Shown one piece after another: positions 38,101 to 49,100 of a stretch of 64,000 nucleotides of DNA (within the stretch, counting starts at the first letter, position 1; each line of letters begins with the position of its first letter). Origin of the DNA: Viscum album (taxonomy: Eukaryota > Streptophyta > Magnoliopsida > Santalales > Viscaceae); assembly GCA_963277665.1 (NCBI GenBank), contig OY728123.1, forward strand, positions 634,134,915 to 634,198,914. The letters run 5' to 3'. Under the pieces are notes generated by a model. It made no database searches. It was not told the DNA's origin and saw nothing but the letters and a program-made list of their open reading frames with translations. Made by a program: the position numbers and the translations under genes.

Positions 38101-39180
38101 CCACGGGTCATGCAGGAGGTGCACGCTGGCTCCTATGGCACCCACCAGTCCGGGTCGAAGTTGTCCCCCCAGATTCGGAGACTGGGATACTTCTGGCCCT
38201 CCATGATCCACGACTGCATCGAGTACGCCAAGAGGTGCCATGCGTGCCAAGTTCATGCTAACTTTGTGCATCGGCCACCGGAGCCTCTCCATACTACTAA
38301 GTATTCTTGGACCTTTGCAGTCTGGGGGTTGGATGTCGTAGGGCCCTACCCGCCGGCGACGGCCCGCCAGTGCTGGTTCATCTTTACCGCCACAGATTTA
38401 TTCTCAAAGTAGGCAGAGGCAGCCACGCTTAGGGAAGTCAAGGCTGGTTCTATCGCCGACTTCGTGAGTTCCAATATCATTCATAGGTTTGGAATACCTC
38501 ATGCTATCCTCATGGATAATGGAACCAACTTCTGAATGACTGAGCTGAAGAGATTGTACGCCAAGTACAACATTCACTCGAACCACACCTCCCGCTATCA
38601 TGCGCGGGCGAATAGACAGATTGAGGCATTCAACAAAACCCTCTCTAACATTCTGCAAAAAATGGTCGGTCAAAATAGGAAAAGTTGGCTGGACAAGCTC
38701 CCCAACGCCCTCTGGGCTTATAGGACGATGACTCGCAATTCCCCCCAGGTGACCCCGTATTCCCTGGTGTATGGAGCTTTGGCCGTCCTTCCCATCGAGG
38801 TCCAACTGCCCTCATTGCGCACGGCGGTCTACGACCAGCAAGCGCCGGACAGAGTTGTCGGGATCCATCTAGCCGAATTAGAAGCGCTGGATGAAAGTAT
38901 GCTTCACGCTCTACATAACCTGGAAAGGCATCAGAGTAGGATGGCTCGAGATTTTGATAAGAATGTTCACCTCCACTCCTTCCTACAAGGTGACCTGGTG
39001 TTGGCTCTCAGAGCGCCAATGATTCCCAGCAGGAAACCACCCAAGTTGGAGCCCAAGTGGGAGGGACCTTTTATTATCCACAAGGTCTATCCCAATGGTG
39101 CGTATTCCCCGGTGACTATGGATGGGGAACGTATCACTCCTCCCACCAACACCAGGTTCCTCAAGAAGTATTTTGCCTAA
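38101..39180 (+). pseudogene. C integrase
   Basis: The HHCC finger reads EVHAGSYGTHQSG, YFWPSMIHDC and CHACQ. The core has WGLDVVGPYPP (Asp), MDNGTNF (Asp) and the Glu in NRQIEAFNKTL. TAG at 38,410 and TGA at 38,534 break it. From 38,536 it is open to 39,180 through WAYRTMTRNSPQ, TPYSLVYGALAVLPIE and the C-terminal GPFIIHKVYPNGAYSPV block. No chromodomain follows, in agreement with Tat and unlike element B. Confidence 0.92.
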
Positions 39181-39280
39181 ACTGTTTGTCCTACATGACC
39201 TTAAACTGTATGGTCCTACATGACCTTAAATTTAGGGTCCAACACGACCTTAAACTGCACTCTTCCCTACATCCGGGCTC

Positions 39281-39604
39281 CTCATGGTCCGAGCTCTAAG
39301 ACCTAAAACTAAGATCCTCATGCTCCGATCTCTAGACCTAAAACTAAGATCCTCATGGTCCGAGCTCTAAGACCTAAAAATATGATCCTCATGGTCCGAG
39401 CTCTAAGACCTAAAACTAAGATCCTCATGGTCCGAGCTCTAAGACCTAAAACTAAGATCATCATGGTCCGAGCTCTAAGACCTAAAACTAAGATCCTCAT
39501 GGCCTGAGCTCTAAGACCTAAAACTAAGATCCTCATGGTCCGAGCTCTAAGACGTAAAACTATGATCCTCATGGTACGAGCTCTAAGACCTAAAACTAAG
39601 ATCC
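39281..39604 (+). repeat. 36-bp tandem array, about nine units
   Basis: Units built on CTCATGGTCCGAGCTCTAAG followed by ACCTAAAACTAAGATC, with few changes and one 35-bp unit. Confidence 0.93.
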
Positions 39605-40758
39605 ATATTCCGTCCTGCATGACGTTAAACTGTATTCTGTCCCACATGGCGTTAAACTGTATTTCGTCCAACATGACGTTAAACTGTATTCTCATAACTA
39701 TGTGTGGCTTGATTCTCATCCTCATTAGATTCGTAGGACCGCCTGGACATTTCATCTCGGGGCCAGCCCAGGAGTTACCAAATTCAGCCATTTCTTCCTT
39801 CTCGGACTGAGTTCTAAGACCTATAAATAAGATCTATATTCAGTCCAACATGACATTAAATTGTATTGCCAGAACTACGTGTGGCTTGATTCCCATCCTA
39901 ATGGGATACGTAGGACCTCCTGAACATCTGGATGTCAGGTCCAGCCCTAACTTTTAGAAGATCCCATGATCTCCCGGTGCCCAGGGTGTTTGGTATTACG
40001 CCCCCTCTTTTGCCCATGGATCCGCCATCTCTTGGACGCTCTTGGATTGAGCCCTTTGACCCTTTCCAGTGGTCTAATGATGTGCTCAAAGCACTCTGGT
40101 CTAGAAGGTGGAGTTCCAGATTCGACTTAGGCAAGTTCCATCCACTTTCCAAGCTTCGTGTTCCCCTTCATTCGGGCCCCTGTCATCTTTCATACCCAGA
40201 GGGACTCCCAAGAACGGTCTGGATACAATGCCCAAGGGCTCTCCTACCGTCATGGGCCAACGACCTCGAGGGTTTCAGACAAAAAATTGATACAAATCCC
40301 GCGTTGTGAACATGGTCAGCGGTTGATGCTCATTTGTTTGTCCCCATGGCTAACACGACAGGATGATGTGTTGCGAACATGGTCCATAGTAGTCCTCAGT
40401 TGTCATGCCAGTTCCCCAGGACCTGAATGTTGGTGGCATGGTTCATGTCATTTTCCGCCCCACTGTACCAAGGTGGAATCTCTACACTCCTTGTACTAAC
40501 CCTCAGTACACCCCCGCACATCAGACAGACCGAGCTGCGTAACGGTGTCTCTCGGGGCTCCTACCGTCTGAGCGCTAGAGTATGTGCTTGGGTCTCTTTC
40601 TTACGGGTCGCGTGCAGCTTGACCTTCATCCCCTTAGGGGAGTGAGGAGTCTCCCAGACATTGCGTTTCGGGCCCAGCATAGCTGGGAGCTAGCATCTGC
40701 TGCCCCTCCCTGATTGTTGAACCCTCGTAGGCTCCTTTGCCCGAGGCTCCTCTCTCGG

Positions 40759-40890
40759 TTGGTCCAAACCATATGACCTTAAACTGTGATGTTGGTCCAA
40801 ACCATATGACCTTAAACTGTGCTGTTGGTCCAAACCATATGACCTGAAACTGTGATGTTGGTCCTATCACACGACCCTAAACTGTGACAT
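40759..40890 (+). repeat. 33-bp tandem array, four units
   Basis: Units TTGGTCCAAACCATATGACC followed by TTAAACTGTGATG; the last is diverged. The core ATGACCTTAAACTGT is shared with the 27-bp LTR array. Confidence 0.92.
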
Positions 40891-41378
40891 TATCATCCTG
40901 GCCGCACGAAGAAAAACGACAATACATTGTGGTGACCTCGCAGTAGAGGACATCACGTTGGGTATTGGTTTTATTCCATGCCATTTGTCAACGCCTATCA
41001 CGGATTGATAATTGTGGAGACACCGTGGCCTGCTACTCTGGGCCTGTCGCTTCACAATAAAAAAACCACTCACCTTAAAGGACAAACAAGATTTATCAAA
41101 TGCCGCTTCTTTTAGTGCAAGGGCCATGCCCGCACTCCCCCTTTTCCCTTGGAACTGTTATCTTACCATGTCACTTTCAGAACTACATGTGGCTTGATTC
41201 TCATCCTTATGAGATACCTAGGAACACCTAGGGAACATCCCCGCGAATCCTGCCTACCTCCGTGTTCGGTCCCTCGACTCGAGCGTTTCCTCGGAGAGCA
41301 CATGTTAAGTAGGGCTTAGGTCCTCATTCACGTCGGGTATTGTAACCGCCTATCCATGTGTCCATTTCTCCCCCTTCC

Positions 41379-41486
41379 TCTTGGTCCGAGCTCTAAGACC
41401 TAAAACTAAGATCCTCATGGTCCGAGCTCTAAGACCTAAAACTAAGATCCTCATTTTCCAAGATCTAAGACCTAAAACTATGATCC
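41379..41486 (+). repeat. 36-bp array, second block (three units)
   Basis: Three units of the same family as 39,281-39,604, followed again by ATGACGTTAAACTGTAT. The pair array-plus-motif is therefore duplicated about 2 kb apart. Confidence 0.9.
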
Positions 41487-41936
41487 ATATTCCGTCCCTC
41501 ATGACGTTAAACTGTATTTCGTCTAGCATGAAGTTAAACTGTATTTTCAGAACTACGTGTGGCTTGATTCTCATCCTTATGAGATGCGTAGGACCTCCTG
41601 GACGTTTCCTCTTGGGTCCAGCCCCAGGGATAGCTGAACACCGTCCTTCTTTATTGTCGGCCCCTTGGGCCGCATTCATGAGAAATGGTGTGATCAGGAT
41701 ATCTACCCCGAGCATGTTCGGGATGCCCCATGGTAATGATGGGAAGTGGTAGTTCTCTCGCCAAAGAGGTCCTGCCTGGAAATTGGGACGACCCGTGCTC
41801 AGGTTGGTACGTCCGCCTAATGCGCCTTCGCCCTGATGGCGCAATATCGAGAGTATAGGACTCTGTTCGAACAAACCACCACTCCACCTCCTGCGCTTTG
41901 TGTTCTCCCTTATTTGGACCCTCATTTCCTTTCACG

Positions 41937-42100
41937 TTTGACGGGACCCCCTAACCGTATGGATGCTCTACCTATGGTCCGCCTACTATCCTGGGCCAAC
42001 GTTCCGGAGAACTGGTCATGTTTGACGGGACCCCCTAACAGCATGGATGCTCGACCTATGGTCCGCCTACTGTCCTGGGCCAACGTTCCGGAAAACTGAC
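41937..42100 (+). repeat. 84-bp tandem duplication
   Basis: Two units starting TTTGACGGGACCCCCTAAC at 41,937 and 42,021, with about eight differences. Confidence 0.92.
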
Positions 42101-42125
42101 CAACGATATTTGAGTTAGGCCCCGT

Positions 42126-42130
42126 GTTGC
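42126..42130 (+). repeat. Target-site duplication of element B, left copy
   Basis: GTTGC precedes the B 5' LTR; GTTGT follows the 3' LTR (54,204-54,208). The one difference is a C/T transition. Confidence 0.7.
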
Positions 42131-43490
42131 TGTAACACCCCAAGCTTCCACGGTATGTGTCCCTTCGAATAATGCAATAGCGTGTGTTGTACGCAACCTC
42201 GGGCTCTAACACACACCACAACTAATTAAACTAGCAGTTGTGAATAGTAATACCTACTTTTTGAAATTTTATAAATTTTATTTATCAAAATAGAATTCTT
42301 CGTTGGATTCGGAATATCGAAATTATCCTATGTTGAATTTTTGGTATTTTTCTGAGAACATCCAATTTTTTATGAATAGTGAAAAATACTTAAAAACAAC
42401 TTTTTTAATCAAAATAATTTATTGTAATAAATTATACTATTTAGTGGTTTTAAAGTATAATTAGAATATATTTTTACCATTTTATCCAATGGTGGTAATT
42501 AGAATTAATTTAACATTGAAATCGGACATAAACAAATGCCAATCTTTTGATATAAATTGTTTCTTAGAAACACGCCATTTTTTGTAAAAGCGGGAATTAA
42601 TTATAAAAATAATTAATGCAACTTATATGTTTGGAATTTTTTAAAATAGACATCATTTTTGAATTCAGAATATCAATTATAGCTTAGGGTGAAATTTTGG
42701 CTTTGTTCTGAAAAACTTCAATTTTTGATGAATAGTGAAACCACTAAGTGGTAGTTAAATAACTGATTTTTCATTTAAATGAAATATTACCACTTCTGTG
42801 ATTTGATTTTCAAAAATCTGACATACTTGGTTGTCATTAAGAAGTAAAATGTGGTTCAATGAGATTAAAATAAATTTTTTGTGAATAGTAACTTTTAAGT
42901 TCTTAATCGCGATTAGAGGTAATTATTGTAGTTTAAGGTACAAATAATGTTTTAATAATATGAGATGAGCATGACACTTGTCCTACTTCTATTGGATGAG
43001 TCATGGCCGACCAAGAAAACCCATGGGTCAACTTGGGGACCCCATGGAGCCACTTTAGTTGGAAAATGACATTAATATATATTTATTTAATGTTAAAAGT
43101 AAATTGACACAAACATGAGTTGTCTTACTAAAATAGTTTTTTTAGTGGGGTTACACAAGTCCAAATTTTGATTATAAATATTCATTAGAAAGATAAAAAT
43201 ATTTCCTACATCATAGTATTTTTTTGATAATTTTTAGACATTAGATAAATTAAATTATTTATGACATCATTATGATGCGGCGATGACCTCATTATTTAAC
43301 GATTTAAATAAAATGAGAAGATAATGCAAAATCCAAGGCTTACACTTGTCCAAAGCCTATTGGATGAAGAGAGTTCGAACCCTTATCACCTTAGCCACGA
43401 ATTATATAAGTGTGGGACCTTTGGAATCCGAAAATCATGGTATAATAATGTAACATTTTAATCTTTCCAAAAGAGCCCCTCCTCTCCTCT

Positions 43491-43499
43491 TATAAAAGG
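43491..43499 (+). promoter_or_regulatory. TATA box, B 5' LTR
   Basis: TATAAAAGG after a CCTCTCCTC pyrimidine run. Identical core at 52,029-52,037 and in the A LTRs. Confidence 0.85.
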
Positions 43500-43524
43500 C
43501 CCCCACCTCTATCACCTTATTCAC

Positions 43525-45664
43525 ACTTTAAAGCCTTTTGGTTCGGCCAACCTCTGCCCAAATACTCTCCCAACATATCTCCATTCACCCTAGAAGCTTT
43601 ACTTTAGTCAGAAAGCCATCCTAAGGAGTCCTTTTGATCAAATCAAAAGGAAGAACCCGAAGAAGAGGTAACATTTTCATCACCCTCTTTCATGTTTGTT
43701 TCTTCTTCCACTCCCTCGTTGTCTATTATTTCAATTCTAAAATTATAACTCCAGTATCTTCTATATACTGTGATGTTATTATAAATATGGAACAACCATA
43801 TTCAGTATTCTACCCATCATTTGAATGACATGTCACCATACGTGCGTACGTACGGCTTACCGTCTCCACGTCGTGGTGTAATTGTTATTCAATATATTAT
43901 TATTTAGATGGGTATAATAATGATATGTAATTCATGTAAATAATACATATAACATGATAATTATTCTGTATATATGATATACTATCCAATTATATATTAT
44001 TTTAATATCAAAATAATGATATTGTCGCTCGTGCGTACGTAGGGACTACCGTCTCCACGAACGCGATGAGATTCATTCTCCGTCGTATCCATTCAAGTAT
44101 AATTATCATTTGATAATTTAAAAATAATGTTTAAGGACATGATATCATTCTGTATATGAATAAGATACAAACTATCCATGAAAAACATGACTTACGTAAC
44201 AAAACATATAAGAAAAAGAGTAAGTTAACACCCGAAACAACGATAAATCTAAGATATTGTTAACAAAGCAATGTTAAAAGATCATATATGATATCAAATG
44301 AATGTATCTGATTCTTGTATAATTTAATAACAATTACTTCACCATTATACAGGAGGTTAACCTACCCCAACCAAGGAAAATTACAAGGTAAGGGTTTACT
44401 TTACAACCTATTCATTATCCAAGGTTGTTTATACATAATTATCTACTGGGACCTCGTTATCATCCACATCCATGTTTTTCAAAATGTATTTCAAAACATT
44501 TTTATTATTTACAAGAATATGGGTTAAAGTCATTTATACCCTTTTTGACTTTTTATACGAGGAATCTTTCCGTCGTTTTCAAAACAAGGTCCTTTTTAAC
44601 CTTTTCGACAAAATTGAGGTAAGAATGTCTTTTATAACTTATACGGCGGGTGCGGTTATTTTCCGCCGTTATAAAATCTTCAAAGATTTGCTTAAAAGCT
44701 TATAAGAATATTTTCAAGAAAATGTTTCGTTTTATATGGCTCTTAAATTATTTCAAAAATAGAAAGAGATATTTCTCTAAAAAGTGTTTTGATTTCATCT
44801 ATGTCAACATCCTTTGATGGATTTTACGCTTATTTGAAGTTGATTTATTATAATACAAAACTTCTATATTGTATTGAAGGTTTTGTGATATTTTTGACTG
44901 TGGATGTGCTATTTATTACCATTCATAGTTTATGGTGAAATTATTGACATTTCGTATGCTAGTTTTAATACGAATGTTTATGTTATGTTTAAACCTTTTC
45001 ATATGGGAATGCATTGGACTTAATATGTGACGGGTGGAGCCCGCTATAGCTCCTCGATGCATCGGTAGGTCTCATGAGACAAACTAGTGTCTTGGCACAA
45101 TGCCTTGAAAAAATCTTATTTGTAGTCTTGGCACGAGGCCTTGGCTATGTGGTTATGATAGTTTGGCATTATGCATTCCAACATTATGAAAGTGGTTATT
45201 GATATTTCATGTGATTATTCGTCTAGTAGAATATCCATGTGAGTAAGTAATGGCATTATTTTATTTTACTTTTGCCATATTATGCTGAAGTTCAAGTTCA
45301 ATAAGGCTTTTGTTTTAGTTATACATTGCCTTAAATGCTTATGTTTTCTTATAAAAGCTTCCGTAATATTGTTATCCTTACTGAGCATCTGAGCTCACAC
45401 CTTTCAATGTTTAAATATTTTCCAGGATGTGAAGAAGTGTATTATGACTGACATGCGAGAATAGACAGTGAAGATATGAGTGTGGACTATGAAGACCATG
45501 TTATTGTAGTTTGTTTACTTTTGATGTAATGAAAGACTTATGAATGTATCTAGTGTTTCCAAGGCTACTAAACTAATCGGTCTTTCGAGACTTGATCTTT
45601 TGTGATCATGCCAATGTCATGAAGTAATGCACCGACTCTAGGTAGCTGGGGTCGGGGCGTTACA
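43525..45664 (+). other. Spliced leader layout within B 5' LTR
   Basis: Exon 1 runs from about 43,525 (approximate start) to 43,667. Donor AAGAAGAG|GTAACA opens intron 1 (43,668-44,352), which closes at TATACAG|GAGGTT. The micro-exon is 44,353-44,387 (35 nt). Donor ACAAG|GTAAGGG opens intron 2 (44,388-45,425), which closes at TTTTCCAG|GATGTG. Exon 3 continues through the LTR end and PBS toward gag. All four sites have counterparts in the A LTRs. Confidence 0.6.
43831..44070 (+). other. Two conserved hairpins, B 5' LTR
   Basis: Arms 43,834-43,844 with 43,867-43,878, and 44,024-44,033 with 44,056-44,069. Loops read CGTACGTACGGCTTACCGTCTC-like, the sense version of the A loops. The second loop has TACGTAGGG where the 3' LTR has TACGTACGG. 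They match A hairpins 3 and 2. The equivalent of A hairpin 1 was not found. Confidence 0.8.
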
Positions 45665-45666
45665 GT

Positions 45667-45678
45667 TGGTATCAGAGG
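45667..45678 (+). other. Primer-binding site of B (tRNA-iMet type)
   Basis: TGGTATCAGAGG two bases after the 5' LTR. Confidence 0.95.
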
Positions 45679-46165
45679 AAGTTTAGTACAAACCTTGGAA
45701 GCTAGATTTAGATAAACTCTGATTAGAGCACATAGACCTAAGATGAACTTTGAGGATTAGTATAGAAGAACTTCCTAGAATTTTGGTATTGTAGAGATGT
45801 TGTGAGTTTTCCGAGCAATACATCCCTGTCTGGATACGAGCAGGTAGAGGTGGCTCTGGCACAGATGTACCTAGGGGTAAAACCCGAAAACACTGCTTTG
45901 AGCTAGACTCGAACGGGAACTGGTGCACGACAACGGGCCTTGCTGCACTCTTGGTTACGACACTCCCGGGGGATATGCTTAGGATAACTCTCATTTTCTT
46001 TACAACTCATTATGAAGGGTTTATGAGTATATACTCCCTCAAAGAAAACATTTTTATGATAACGGATTATATCCATAAATAGTTCAATTTATGTTAAGTG
46101 TTTTATAAGTATGGGATTATGTATTTTGATTCATAAACTTATCTAGTTTATGCCATTGTTTAGAA
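45679..46165 (+). other. B untranslated leader between PBS and gag
   Basis: 487 bases without a coding frame that continues into gag. It may hold packaging signals; none is recognised. Confidence 0.6.
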
Positions 46166-47200
46166 ATGGCGCCTAGTGGAAGAAATGGAGACCGTATCAA
46201 TGCACGCACTCCATGCAGGGATTGCCCTCCTGCTCAAGATAATTATAGTGGGGCTGGTGATGCAACTGGTGCCGATCAGATAATCACCATACTGGGACAA
46301 CTTACTTTGGTTATGAATAATAACCTTACCCGTATGGATCACCCTGATCCACAGCATGGAGGATCAATGTTAGATCGATTCATGAGGCAACAACCACCAA
46401 CGTTCAATGGGAGTACAAATCCTTTAGTAGCCGAGAAATGGATAAATTCCCTAGAGAAAATATTTCAGGCTTTGGGGAGCAGTGAAAGGGAAAAAGTTAT
46501 CATGGAAGTTTACCGCCTCACTGGAGATGCCGATCAATGGTGGTCACTAATTCAAAACACAAAGGAAGATGATGAATTAACAAACATGGAATGGTAGGAG
46601 TTCAAGGAGCTGTTCTTAGAAAAATAATTTCCTCAAGACCATCGAGCGGATATGGAAAGGCAATTTCTGAGTCTGAGGCAGAAGGAGGATGAGAATGTCG
46701 CAAAGTATGAGGCTAACTTTACAAGGTTAGCAAGGTATGCTGCAGATTACATACGTAACCCAAGAAGTAAGACTGATCGTTTCTTTGATGGGTTGAAACC
46801 ATTTCCCCGTCGATCTTTAGTATCACAAACCTTCTCTTCATACGAAGGTATTGTCTCGTGCGCTATCAAGACGGAAAAGGAATTCTCTAAGTCTTATGAC
46901 TTTAAAGCAAAGCAAGAGAAGAAGAGACCTGTTGATCAATCTGGGAATGGAAATAAAGGGAAGAAGGGAAAGGTTGAATATCCATCTTGTGGTAAATGCA
47001 GGAAGAAACATCCTGGTACTTGCTTGAAGGGAATGGGAGTCTGTTACAAGTGTGGTGAAAAAGGCCACCATGCTCATGATTGCAAGGGGAAGAAGGAAGC
47101 TACCAACGTTCGGTGCTACAATTGCAGGGAGATGGGGCATTATGCAAATGAATGTCCTAAGCGTCAGGAGAACATACCTCAGAAAAGGCCAAGGGATCAA
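46166..47200 (+). pseudogene. B gag
   Basis: ATG at 46,166 opens MAPSGRNGDRINART. The gag domain includes RQQPPTFNGSTNPLVAEKW, then QWWSLIQNTKEDDE, FLSLRQKEDENVAKYEANF and RYAADYIRNPRSKT. The nucleocapsid has CGKCRKKHPGTC followed by CYKCGEKGHHAHDC and CYNCREMGHYANEC, the last two perfect CX2CX4HX4C knuckles. Stops at 46,595 (TAG) and 46,625 (TAA) break it, but the frame never shifts. Gag assembles the cytoplasmic particle and binds element RNA. Confidence 0.92.
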
Positions 47201-49100
47201 GGCCAGGCTTATGCTATCACTACTGCTGAGGTAGAAGCTCCGAAAGACGTGGTGGCAGGTAATTTAATGGTTTTCTCAAGTTTAGAAAATGCATTATTTG
47301 ATTCTGGATCATCGCATTGTTTCATATCCTCCCAGTTTGCTAAGAAAATTAGATATTTCCAATTTGATTTAACAAGGGAGTTGTCGGTCAAAACCCCTAA
47401 GGGAAGTATTGTTGCAACAAAGTTTTGTCGATTAGTTCCCATTAGAGCACCTAAATGCTCTTTACCTACTGATCTCATCGTCATACCCATGATTGAATTT
47501 GATATAATCCTCGGTATGGATTAGCTTTCGGACCATGATGCAAAAATTTATTGTAAGAGGAAAGAGGTTACAATTCTTGATGATGATGATAAGGAACACC
47601 TTATCTTTAGAGCCGAATCGTCGCCACATAATTCTTATCTAGATCCACCCCCAATAGCTCAACTAAATTCAATTATTGGGGAGGAAGAGAAGGAAATTAC
47701 CGAGGGTGAGGAAAGGAATATTCAAATAGAGGATGTACCTATTGTGAGAGAATATGTTGATGTGTTTCCGGAAGATTTACCTGGACATCCTCCAGAACGA
47801 GAAGTTGAGTTTTCCATTGATTTAATTCCTGGATAAAGGACCATATCGAAGACCCCTTATAGAATGGCCACTGTGGAATTAGTTGAACTAAAGAAACAAC
47901 TAGAGGAAATGAGTAATAAGGGATTTATTCGCCCTAGTGTTTCTCCTTGGGGAGCCCCTGTTCTTTTTGTTAAGAAGAAAGATGGATCTATGAGGTTGTG
48001 CATTGACTATAGGGAGATCAATGCTATAACAATAAAGAACAAGTATCCCCTACCTCGCATTGATGATTTGTTTGACCAACTGCATGGAGCTAAATACTTT
48101 TCAAAGATTGACCTTCGGTCTGGATACCATCAGTTGTGTGTGAAGAAGGAAGACGTTCCAAAGACAGCATTTCGAACAAGGTACTGGCATTACGAGTTTA
48201 CAGTAATGCCTTTTGGATTGACTAATGCACCCTCTGTTTTCATGGATCTGATGAATAGAGTTTTCAAGGAATATATTGATGACTTTGTAGTGGTATTTAT
48301 TGATGATATCTTGGTATACTCCAAAATCCACGAAGATCATGAAAATCACTTACGCATTATCCTGAAGACTCTTAGAAGACATGAATTATATGGGAAATTT
48401 AGCAAGTGTGAATTCTGGCTTCATGAGATTTCTTTTCTTGGCCATATTTTCTCTAAGGATGGAATTTCCGTTGATCCTTCTAAAACCAAGGCAATCCAAG
48501 AATGGCCAGCACCGACAAGTATAACTGAGGTACGCAGTTTTATTGGTTTAGCGGGTTATTATCGACGTTTCGTCCAAAATTTTTCCAGATTGGATATCCC
48601 ATTGACAAAGCTCACACGTAAAGGGATTAAATTTGTCTGGGCAAAAGAGTGTGAAGAATGTTTTGAAGAACTAAAGAGAAGAGTAGTCAATGCCCCTGTA
48701 TTGACTCTACCATCGGGGAATGATGGGTTTGTTATTTATAGTGATGCATCGAAGAAAGGACTTGGTTGTGTCCTTATGCAGAATGATAAGGTCATTGCCT
48801 ATGCATCATGACAGCTAAAAATTAATGAGCAAAACTATCCTACTCATGATCTTGAGTTAGCAGCTGTGATCTTTGCTTTAAAGATATGGAGACATTACCT
48901 CTATGGTGAAAAATGTGAGATTTATACTGATCACAAGAGTTTGAAGTATATTTTCACACAAAAAGAACTCAACATGAGGCAAAGGCGATGGCTTGAACTA
49001 CTCAAGGATTATGATTGCACGATACATTACCACCCGGGGAAGGCAAACAAGGTGGAAGATGCTTTGAGTAGAAAAGAACATGGAGTTTTGAATGTGATGA
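47201..49100 (+). pseudogene. B protease, reverse transcriptase and RNase H
   Basis: The same frame continues from gag. Protease: ALFDSGSSHCFIS (catalytic DSG) to FDIILGMD; a TAG at 47,522 then replaces the family Trp. A TAA lies at 47,834. [58 protein letters not shown] and catalytic [12 protein letters not shown]. RNase [34 protein letters not shown] and [15 protein letters not shown] at 48,809 falls where the family has Arg (AS-QLK). Domains are otherwise complete and close to consensus. Confidence 0.95.

Larger units (their letters stand above)
39181..42130 (+). other. C 3' non-coding repeat mosaic, left of B
   Basis: After integrase there is no supportable gene. The sequence is a patchwork of tandem arrays plus a module that recurs near 39,690, 39,870, 41,175 and 41,550: the motif ATGACGTTAAACTGTAT, then ACTACGTGTGGCTTGATTC, then GTAGGACC-CCTGGAC. 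Open frames here come from the arrays and are not genes. Confidence 0.75.
42131..45664 (+). repeat. B 5' LTR (3,534 bp)
   Basis: TGTAACACCCCAAGC...GGGGCGTTACA. I count six mismatches in the first 240 bases against the 3' LTR. U3 contains two diverged copies of a segment of about 150 bases (42,232-42,380 and 42,590-42,740), as in the A LTRs. TATA box at 43,491. Confidence 0.95.

Noticed and set aside
39281..39604. CRISPR-like regular repeats
   Set aside because: Units are contiguous with no spacers and lie in a plant retrotransposon. They are plain tandem repeats.
44315..44705. Short ORFs in the B LTR leader
   Set aside because: They overlap the candidate micro-exon and intron 2 and are not conserved as frames in the other LTR copies.
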